A stretch of 64,000 nt of DNA from Dactylonectria macrodidyma (taxonomy: Eukaryota > Ascomycota > Sordariomycetes > Hypocreales > Nectriaceae). The stretch covers positions 1,364,001 through 1,428,000 of the forward strand of contig JAGMUV010000014.1 of assembly GCA_020744425.1 (NCBI GenBank). Reading direction: 5' to 3'. Numbering within the stretch: the first letter of the stretch is position 1; each line of letters begins with the position of its first letter. This document shows positions 55,704-64,000 of this stretch, piece by piece. The notes beneath the pieces are model-generated. The model worked only from the letters and a program-made list of their open reading frames with translations. It was not told the DNA's origin and searched no databases. A program made the translations under genes and the position numbers.

Positions 55704-56833
55704 TCATTCAACCACAACAACGAGCTTCTGCCCACTGACGCCCTTCTCAAACCGCTGCAACCCCGTTCCGACAGCATCCCAACCCTTCCCGATGATGGCC
55801 GTGGGCACTGGAAGCTTGTACTTGTTCTCCTCCAGCGCCTTTCCAAGAGCCTGCATGGCGTGAAGCCCACCGGGAGCCCCAAAGACTTGTCTCCCGAAGA
55901 CGACGGCCGATTCGACATTATCCGGGACTGTCACCATCTGTCCCGTGAACACTTGAGAGTACATGCGAGGTCCGTCGCTTCGAAACGCTCCGAAGATGGC
56001 GGCATCAGATGCAACAGCGGTGACACAGTCGACAATGGCGTCAACACCCTCCGACACCGCTGCAGTGACACCATGTGCGATTGATGAGTCCCGGTCGATG
56101 ACCTTCGAGGCACCGAGCCACTTGAGCCGTGTACCATGCTGGGGAGAGGCAGTCGTCAAGATGGTGGCATCGGGAAGCGCAGAGCGTAGCATTTGGATGG
56201 CTGCGCCCCCGACTGCAGACGAACCACCTAGGACGAGGATGTTGCGCAGAGTAGGTGCGTCTTCACCGGGGGCCGTGGCCGAGATGTGAGGAATTGGAAC
56301 ACGAAGGCCATAGAGAATAGCAGCCGCAGCTGTCAAGTAGCAGATACTGAGACGCACATGTCGTGTTAGCCGTGACACAAGTGATCCAAGACGCAGGTTG
56401 CAGACTCGGAAGAAGGGGTACAATTAGACAAATGCGTCTGGATAGACACGACTTACGGAAGTCCTGCAACGTCCTCAAACGAGAATGCCTGGGGTTTCTT
56501 GGCAACAAAATGTTCGGGAACCGTGACGACCTCCTGGAAGCCGGCTGTCTTTCCACCAATGCCACAGAGGGCAAAGACCTCGTCACCCGGCTGGAAGGCC
56601 GTGACGGACTCGCCAACGCGCTCGACGACGCCCGAGGCATCGAGGCCTAGGGTGGCGGGCCAGTCCTGGATCATCTCGCCGCGGGACAGCATCTTCCAAT
56701 CAAGCGGGTTGAGTGCCACGGCTTTGATACGAATGCAGACGTCGCTCGGCTCCGGCGTCGGCTTGGGCACCGTGGCGAGTACAAAGGGGCCGCCCTTCTG
56801 CGTCGCCTGGTATTGGAGCATCGTATCGGACAT
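55704..56833 (-). CDS. MDR-family oxidoreductase, enoyl-reductase-like
   Basis: 339 aa from exons 56457-56833 and 55704-56346 (110-nt intron with CTAAC). GroES-like N-terminal domain: VCIRIKAVALNPLDWKML, GLDASGVVERVGESV and FQPGDEVFAL. NAD(P)H-binding domain: NILVLGGSSAVGGAAIQML (a GGSSxVG form of the motif). No catalytic or structural zinc-ligand Cys cluster is visible, so it is closer to quinone oxidoreductases and trans-acting enoyl reductases (LovC type) than to zinc alcohol dehydrogenases. In a polyketide pathway it could reduce enoyl intermediates. An upstream in-frame ATG at 56866 is an alternative start. Confidence 0.85.
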
Positions 56834-57900
56834 GATGGTGGGTTGCGTCGAGAAACAGGAGAACATGCGAGATGACGGCGGGGATGGTTCCGAGTGGAGG
56901 AGGTGTTGATGAAGGCGGATTTCGTGCTGGAAGTTGAAGATTTGAATTGGGATATACGGGATTGAGAGGTCTCGAGATATGTCGCGATAATGAACAGCTA
57001 TGTGCCTTCTATTTCTGCGATCCGCACCTGCTCCTGTTCGAGGAGTCACAAAGCTAAACTCTCCTGTGCCTCCCTAGGTACCTAAATTACTTGCCTGAGA
57101 TGGAGAAGGCGCGTACAGCCGCATCCACTGTGAATCACTGCCACGCGGTGAATTCGGCACTCGCGCGCGGACTTAGCCATTACCTGAAGTGATGAGACAT
57201 GCCTTATGCTGTGGAGAGGTAGGAATCGTAGACAGGTTGCGACTCGCGGAAAAAGGAAGCTCGGTCGAGATGCAAGGCCGAGAGATCTGGATTGCCTCAT
57301 TCGCTGCAGCAGATGCGCTCTCTATGGAGGAAGTTGGGGCACTATCATGCGGCCCTAACGGAAAAGACTTACTGTCCGGGTTGCCGGTCTTAGTTCTGGA
57401 ATGCCGGGGACTCGATCCTATCAAGATGCATCTCCTTACATCGTCAACCCCGGGAGCCAAGATCAAGGCGTGCCGGAATCCGGCTGGGGATGGCCACTGC
57501 AGGTCACCGGCATGCCTCCCGTTTGACACCATGTCCCAGCAAGGGGCGGACATAGCGGAGATAAGACGTAGTCTTTACTACCAACTATGGGCTGTTGAGG
57601 CTGTCTCGTTGAACGCTGTGGATAAGTTGGTCCAGAAAAGGAAACCGTTAACTTCAGCTATCTCCGGACGCACAAACTCCAGACGCCAAGCACCGGCGCG
57701 TGGCAACACAGAGGCCAAACAGGAGAAGCCAGACTGCGATTGGTCCCGGGTTCCCACGATCAGAGCAAGTCGAGAAGCGACTCACCGACATTAAGTAGTG
57801 AGAAATAGCGGTTGAACTACGCTGTGAATGAAGCATCTTGACCGGGTTGTGTAAGAGGCATCTCAAGGCAAAAGGCAAAGAAACAGAACAGACCAGAATA
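56834..57900. promoter_or_regulatory. Divergent intergenic region
   Basis: About 1.07 kb between the MDR reductase (minus) and cupin (plus) genes. A 201-codon frame at 57189-57794 has no recognisable domain and was not accepted. Confidence 0.45.
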
Positions 57901-58608
57901 ATGGATCCTGCAATCGAAGCCTACGCCCAGACGCTCAGCATCAACCACTTCAAGCCCAGCGAGGTGCCGTGGCGTCGCCTTGGCCAGTGTAAGTGATGAT
58001 CCGTGGGACCCCCGTCTTAGCTTCTTATCGCTTGTCTCGCTGATCTTACTGGGTCAACATCTCTGGCGCTCATCTGACTCTTCTCTTCTTTACAGATTTG
58101 TGGCGGCCGATTGAGGATGGGTCGAACACGCAGTACCGGCTCGCCGTCATCGAGAGCTTGTTGCCTCCCAACACGTCGGGACCGGTATTCCACTTCCATG
58201 AGATGCATGATGAGGGATTCTACGTGACGGTATGTCTTCCGTCTTTGCGTATGAGGCTAGGATCTAACGCATGTCTAGAAAGGCACCGTGCGATTCCACT
58301 CCCCAGGCCGCCCAGACATAGACTGCAAGGCGGGTGAGATGCTGACCATTCCCATTCGATTGCCGCACAAGTTCAGCAACCCGTTTGATGAAGAGGCCGT
58401 ATTCATCAACACGGCGACACCTGGGTTCTTCATTCGCTACTTTGAGTATCTTGAACAGCTGGTTGGCAACGGCACTGAGCTGACGCCCGAAGCTAACAAG
58501 GCTGCGCTGCTCCGGTTTGCGACGATTCCGATCAGTGATGAAGATGTACGGGGGATGGAAGAAGCTTCGGCGGCGAAGGCTAAGGAACAGGAGAAGAACG
58601 AGAGTTAG
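57901..58608 (+). CDS. Cupin-domain protein
   Basis: 183 aa from exons 57901-57988, 58096-58229 and 58279-58608. The cupin core has VFHFHEMHDEGFYV then KGTVRFHSP (motif 1, with His/His/Glu metal-ligand positions) and EMLTIPIRLPHKFSNP (motif 2, with its His). The remaining C-terminus is charged and helical (EEASAAKAKEQEK). Small cupins of this kind occur in fungal polyketide clusters as decarboxylases, dioxygenases or cyclases, or have unknown roles. The metal site looks intact. It is convergent with the Zn2Cys6 gene, 294 bp between their ends. Confidence 0.85.
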
Positions 58609-58902
58609 TGCATAGAAGAAGACACACACTTAGTGAATGGTACTAGATTGGTTAAATAAGAATGAAACACCTTGATCTTCGTTGCCTGCGTGTTCTATGA
58701 TACCGTTCTGGTGACTGTGACTGGCCTTGGCAAGGCCCTGATTGCTCTGTTGCATGTATGAGAAGTTGACAAGTGAGAACCAAAGACGAAAAGCCAGCAA
58801 AGAAGGAACTCTAACGCCGCCCTGAACATCCGCGATGATTACCTCTGAGGGAAAACATCGCTGGAGAGATAAAAGAATTAAAAAAAAAGACTGCTTCGTC
58901 CA

Positions 58903-61477
58903 TTATTCATCGCCATCAAAGACCGGAATCTCATTGGCGCCCGCGAGGAAGTCAAACATGGCCATTGGATCGTCCTCAGGTCGCTGACCATGGCCCTGGA
59001 TGTGCTCGGCAAAGGCGGCCGTCATATCGAACATGTCGGTTTGGCTGGGCAGCCTCGGCCGCTTGCCCTGGCGCCCCCCTGAGGCGTCGGCCTGCTGCTT
59101 GTACGACGAAGCCGGCCAGGGCGATAGCACGATGCCTCCCGCGACCGAAGAGGCGTGCCAAGGCGAGCAGCCGCGCGGAGATGATTCGAAGGGCTGAATG
59201 AAGGGTAGTAGCATGGATGATGTTGCTAAGGGGCCGTCGGTTGACGTCACTGTCGGCGGTACGTCCGGATCTGGGGGCGTATCCTTGCGCGAACTCCCGG
59301 AGCCGGAGCCGGAGCCATCCCGGCGCGAGCCTGAGGAGGTGCTGGAGTGCAGGCTGGACAAGTCGTTGAAGATGATGGACGGCGTGGTATCGGCGTCGGC
59401 TCCGGGTCCTCTGGTTTCGGCTTCGGGAGAGCGCTTCTGCCGGACGACACGGACAATGGAATCCAGCGTGCGGCTGAGCTTCTGCGTCAGGTTCTCGATG
59501 CCGTCGTGATCCGTCGCCGCGGCGAAACGATCGCGGAGTGTCTCCAGAAGCAGCATTTCCTCTTCCGGGCGGCCAGACACGTCTTCTGCCCCTGCGGTTG
59601 GCTGCAGCGCTGCGTTCTTGGCGACCAGGAAGACGGCCGCTAGCGGGAAGCTGGCCGCCAGCCCGGGCAATACGGAAGCTGCTGCGTCGACTTCATCGTG
59701 GGAAAAGGGCTGAGGCTGGAACATTGCGTCTCCGGCTTCGTCTGTATCAAAGGGGCTCGTAGACCGCTTGCGCCCAAGCAGTTGGTCGAGTGTTTCCACG
59801 AGCCGCGGGTCTGGATGCGATGATGTGGCGATTAGGAATAGCACGCAGCTGGCCTTTGCGTCCTTGAGCGCCATGCGCGCAAGGCGAGGCTCGTCGCTGC
59901 TCCTGCATATGCAGAGTCGGGTGGCGAAGAAGGAGAGCGTCAGGTTGGCCGCTTCGATGGACGAGGTCGCCTTCTTGATGACTTGGTGCGTTGCCGCCCA
60001 AAGGTCCAGTTTCTGCTCCAGCGTCGAGAGCAGATGCGAATGCTTGGCCGGCGACAGCGACGGGGCTTCAGCTGCATGGAAGTGGCGATAGATTTCGTCC
60101 TGGATGCGAGCCAGCCCGACCCTGGGGCTGTATTTCGTCTCTTCCCGATTTGCTTGATCAGAGGGCACGACGATGCTGGAGTCGAACGTCGGAAGCCAGG
60201 ACAGAGACCCTCTGCATATTGCAAAGCCCTTGTCTCTGATGTATAGTGACCGAAACACCTTTTGCTTCTCCAGGATCTCGTCCGTGGTGGCACCCGCCGA
60301 TGATGCGCGGGGTTGATGGAGCCCCATTGTCCTGGCTAAGAGGCATGCTTGCGCAAAGACGACCTCGCCGAATCCCGGAGGGCTGTATTGCTCGGCTATA
60401 TGGCTCTGCGGTAGATGGGAGATATTAGGACCGAAGACGACATTAGGAAAACATCAATAAGGAGACTCACTAGTAATGCCAACGCCTGAACATTGACAAG
60501 CCGCGGGATAAGAAAGACACACGGATTGTTGACCGTCATCTTGAGTGTCTGCAGAAATGGTTGGACAAACGGGCTGTTATTCTGCGTCGTCTGGTCCTTT
60601 CCGATAGCCAGCAGCACAATAACGTTGAAGCACACGGCCCAAGCCTCATCCATGGGGTCGAGCGGATATGCGTACACCCGGTCGAGCTGCACCTGGAAGC
60701 TGGACCGCACGAAGATGTCCGTCGCGTAGTCGGCGTTCTTGAAGAACTGCCCGATGACGATGTTGAGGAACTGCCGCGGCGGTAGGCATATGCCCGAGTG
60801 CTCCGAGGGTATGTCCATGTGTTCTTCTCTGCTGGCGTCGGCGCACATTTGCTCGACGAGAAGCCGGATCGTCATGTTGTTGGTGTCGTTGGTGTTGCTG
60901 CTGCTAGGCGTGTCCAGGCCCTGGGCCTGGACGACGGCATCGTCGTGGAACTCCTTGCAGAGCGCAAAGAGCGAGCAGGGTCCGTGATAGCGGTCGATGG
61001 AGTAGGATTCGTTCCGCACGATATGTCGGTCTTTGCGGGCATCCGTCGACGCATTCTCCTCCGCAAAGCCGTCCCGGAGACCATCGTCACCGGGAAGAGG
61101 CAGCGGCCGTCCTGCGCCTCCGCTGCTCTTGACGAGTGACGTCAAGGCCGAAAGGTCGCCTTGGATGGTGTTCAACTGGTCTTCGAGCGCCTCAAAGTTC
61201 TGGCATCTGAAACAAGAGATGTTTCATGAGCCTCTGTGCTGCAGCCGGGCAAGGCAGGGGGTGAACGGGGGGGAAGGGACTGGGGTTCATAAATCACATA
61301 TATATGAAGACTTCATTGCACTTACAGCAGCTTGACATGGTTTATGCGCTTGCCCGGCGACGAGTATCGGCAATCGACGCCATCTCGCTTGCAACTTTCG
61401 CACTGCGGCCGTTCTCGCCCACAGCGTATCTTGCGAGCCCGGCAGTGCGCGCAGGCCAAGTCGTGGGTAGACCACAT
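58903..61477 (-). CDS. Zn2Cys6 fungal transcription factor
   Basis: 796 aa from exons 61326-61477, 60471-61206 and 58903-60405 (119- and 65-nt introns). The binuclear zinc cluster begins near residue 8 with spacing C-x2-C-x6-C-x6-C-x2-C-x6-C (CAHCRARKIRC then CESCKRDGVDC). A linker helix FEALEDQLNTIQGDL follows. The middle domain (NIVIGQFFKNADYATDIFVR, QVQLDRVYAYPLDPMDEAWA, ARTMGLHQPR, RDKGFAICRGSLSWLP) is the fungal-specific transcription factor domain. The C-terminus is low complexity with a final acidic segment (MAMFDFLAGANEIPVFDGDE) that may activate transcription. It is the only regulator in the cluster-like region, so a pathway-specific role is likely. A small upstream exon cannot be excluded. 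Confidence 0.9.
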
Positions 61478-62410
61478 CTGGGATTGCTAATATGAGTGAC
61501 ATCTCGAGTCAGTTGAAAATATACTAGATGTGAATAGATGGATAACGTGGGCATGGGAGATGGATGGGTGGATGGAGAAAGAGAGCAGGGCAAACCAACC
61601 TCTTTGCTCTGGGTGCTCCACATCCTGTGCTTTTCTTAGGTTGGTGATTATTCGGACGGAAAGCAGCATACACTGATGACCAATGTGAAGCAATCCGGGC
61701 GGTATATAATTTTGAGACCAAAAAGAAAACAGTCAGCAGCAGTAGCTAGCTCGTCGGATCCCCGTTGGATCTGGGGCTGATGGGATGGAATAATCCGCGT
61801 CAGTCAGACAAGCGGAGGCGGCGCAGCCTTGGCCATTTGGCTGGCGCAACAGTCTATAATAGTGTCGGTGGTCTTTTGGGCCGGTTTATCTGACAGGACG
61901 AGCCAAGGTGACGAAAGGAAGGCCATTCTGCTTTGCGTCAAAGGGAAAAGTAATAAACCCAAGCCTTTTGCATTATCTGCTAAGCCTGGCCGGTTTTGGT
62001 GGCTTTCTTGGTCCCGGTGCAGCCATAAGTCCGTGAACGGGGCGGGGCGGGACAAATGGGAATCGAGCATGTGAGACTATTGCAAGTGATGTACGTTCCT
62101 TTTTAGTTCAGGTCGCACGGCTTGGTGGTCGAGTCGTAGCTTGTCTGCTTACTGCTGTTGGTGTTGTTGTTCTGGGTTGGCTTGTACTCTTTTGACCGCC
62201 CAACTGTATGAGCGAGCATATCATAATCCACTATCCTCGACATCAGGTTGGATGATGCGGCAATAGTGCAACCACATGCCATATTCTTGAACGCCTGAAA
62301 GCTAGAAATACTGCGCAACAGACGGTCTTCTCCAATGGAGGACTCAACATCGACTCACCTCTCTCACACCGAATCCTACAGAAAGCACACACACACACAC
62401 ATTATCCAAC
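61478..62410. promoter_or_regulatory. Divergent intergenic region with a CA repeat
   Basis: 933 bp between the regulator (minus) and the iron-type dehydrogenase (plus). A short (CA)n run at about 62386-62400 lies just before the ATG at 62411. No gene was recognised. Confidence 0.45.
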
Positions 62411-63794
62411 ATGGCCATGCAATGCATTGACTCTCCTCTTTCCGGCCTTTGGGCACCCCAGAGCCATCTCAAGCACCTGTATTACGGAGCGGGATGCGTC
62501 GAGAAGCACCTCATCAGCATCTTGCCCTCGTCGTCGTCAAAGGTCTTCATCATCACTGGCTCGTCTCTGTCGACTAAGACGCCGTTGATCCGGCGACTTG
62601 AGGCTCTGCTGGGCGATTTCCACGCCGGAACCTATGACGGAATCAAGCAGCACGGCCAAGAAGACGGAGTCTACGAGGCCACAGAGCTTGTGATGAGCCG
62701 TCTCGAGGTAGTGGACACTATCCTGTCTGTGGGCGGCGGCTCGCCCATCGACTCGGCCAAGACGGTCGTCTTCCGCATACACGAACAGAAGGGTAAGGAG
62801 CTGGTTCATGTCACGATCCCGACGACGCTCAGCGCGGCGGAATGTACGGCGGGCGGGGGTTTCACCCGTCGCGATGGCACTAAGGCCGGGTTCATGGATC
62901 CCTCGATGGGCATCGCGGCCATCCTCTACGACGCCACGTTTGCTCGGCTCACGCCCCCGCGGCTATGGCTTTCCACGGGCATGCGGGCGCTCGATCACGC
63001 AGTCGAGACAATGTACCATCCGAATGCCTCGGAGATGCCCTGGAAAGCCCTGGCGCTGTGGTCTGCCGCCGGGCTCGCCGAGGGTCTGCCGCAGGCCAAG
63101 ATGGTCCACGGATCCGACGACGATATTAGCTACAATGTCACCACTAAGCTGCAGCTCGCGGCCTTTGCCAGCTCGGGACTACGCGGTTCCAATTTTAGAG
63201 CCCCCATGGGTCTCTCTCATTCCCTGGGCCATGCCCTCGGAAGCCCGTACGGCATACCGCGTGAGTCAGATAGTCCATGTTTCCTTTGTACGCCCTGTCT
63301 CTGATTCCCCGTGAGCGTGGGCAATATTTCACCCTGCCTCCCCTTCCGCAAACAAGGCTGAGTTGTACCTGTTACCCTGTCACTCAGAGATAAGCCTGGA
63401 GCTGTTCTGTTCTACCTGCAACGACGAGGAACCTCACTATACACCGACATTTTGCTGACGAGACCGACTGAACCGTGTAGATGGTGAAACGAGCTGTCTC
63501 ACGCTGGCTCCTGTCATCCGTCACAAAGCAGAGAATAGCACAGTGGCCGCCACGCAGATTGCCCGCCTGCTGCCCGCCATGGGAGGTCAGCGGCGACACG
63601 GGAGTGACTTGGCTGACGCCCTGCAAGTCGCACAGCGTGTGGAGGATTTGGTCGTGGAGCTCGACCTCGCACAGCCAAACCTGAAGGCTCGAGGCGTCCA
63701 CAGAGACCAGGCCACTGTCATCGCCGCAAAAGTCTCTAAACAAGGGCAAGAGAGCCAGGACGAGATTCTCGGATTGGTCGAGGCACTGTTCTGA
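62411..63794 (+). CDS. Iron-containing alcohol dehydrogenase / maleylacetate reductase-like
   Basis: 387 aa from exons 62411-63260 and 63481-63794 (220-nt intron, long for this window). LYYGAGCVEKHL and ILSVGGGSPIDSAKTV are the NAD(P)-binding segments of the group III Fe-ADH fold. VTIPTTLSAAECTAGGGFT is typical of the maleylacetate reductase branch. Metal ligands are expected in ALDHAVETMY and in SHSLGHALGSPYGIPHGET, the latter split by the intron. The enzyme reduces an aldehyde, ketone or maleylacetate-like substrate. Such genes occur in fungal secondary-metabolite clusters and aromatic catabolism. It is intact. Confidence 0.88.
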
Positions 63795-64000
63795 GCGTCG
63801 GGAGCCGAGACAAAGGGCCTGTCTGTCTGTCTGTCTGTCGGAGTGAGAGCCAATACGGCCTTATGGGCAAAGAGGTCAGAACTCTAAGCAGATGCAATAT
63901 CATGCGTGTATACGAACTATTGCATGGATGTCGAGTGGCTGAAAAACAACTGGCTCATCTGCAGATGACTTGCCGCCTCCCGACTCGCACTCGCATAATC
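63795..64000. other. 3' flank with a CTGT microsatellite
   Basis: It begins after the dehydrogenase stop. A (CTGT)n run lies at about 63820-63838. No gene up to the window end. Confidence 0.5.

Noticed and set aside
57189..57794. 201-codon plus frame between the MDR reductase and cupin genes
   Set aside because: No domain, no codon bias, lies in a likely promoter region; kept out of the annotation.
63818..63840. CTGT microsatellite after the dehydrogenase
   Set aside because: Short simple repeat with no sign of a function.
1..64000. CRISPR array, tRNA or rRNA genes
   Set aside because: The regular repeats are all in-frame ankyrin or TPR coding units without spacers, and no cloverleaf or rRNA-like sequence was recognised by eye.

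Overview
The window is chromosomal DNA of a filamentous ascomycete (Pezizomycotina; a sordariomycete is my best guess, not proven). Genes are split by 44-120 nt introns with GT...CTAAC/CTGAC...AG signals. The conserved genes are fungal: PSF2, NAF1, ALG9, a secreted M28 leucine aminopeptidase and a Zn2Cys6 regulator. Several broken genes carry the C-to-T (CpA to TpA) stop-codon pattern expected of repeat-induced point mutation (RIP).

Region 1 (about 0.3-36 kb) is an accessory region rich in NLR/STAND immune-receptor-like genes. In order: a HeLo-NACHT-ankyrin-ZZ receptor (0.36-5.1 kb, minus, intact); a serpin pseudogene (5.6-6.7 kb); a patatin-NB-ARC-TPR receptor with four in-frame stops (7.8-11.6 kb); an unrecognised Met-rich protein (14.4-15.4 kb); a PNP_UDP-NACHT-ankyrin receptor (18.0-21.5 kb); a small secreted Cys protein (22.5-23.1 kb); a SesA-type effector pseudogene ending in a sigma-like amyloid motif (23.1-23.7 kb); divergent from it, a NACHT-ankyrin receptor whose N-terminus carries the same motif (24.8-28.2 kb, two frameshifts); repeats and an inverted-repeat element (28.3-29.8 kb); a decayed TPR-CHAT gene (32.3-33.5 kb); and a short ankyrin protein (35.2-36.1 kb). 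Five effector types linked to fungal programmed cell death (HeLo, patatin, PNP, SesA/sigma, CHAT) thus lie within 33 kb, some alive and some decaying.

Region 2 (about 36.3-46.2 kb) is conserved: PSF2 (GINS), a Pro/Ser-rich unknown, leucine aminopeptidase, NAF1 and ALG9, mostly intact and multi-exonic.

Region 3 (about 46.4-63.8 kb) looks like the tailoring part of a secondary-metabolite cluster: an O-methyltransferase-fold protein without a visible SAM motif, a secreted beta-cyclopiazonate-dehydrogenase-like flavoprotein, an FAD monooxygenase, a CYP65-like P450, a membrane-anchored methyltransferase, an enoyl-reductase-like MDR protein, a cupin, a Zn2Cys6 regulator and an iron-type alcohol dehydrogenase. 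Several pairs share short divergent promoters. No PKS, NRPS or terpene synthase lies inside the window; a core enzyme, if any, would be beyond 64 kb.

Exon coordinates were worked out by hand from splice signals and reading frame. No homology search was possible, so family names rest on recognised motifs.
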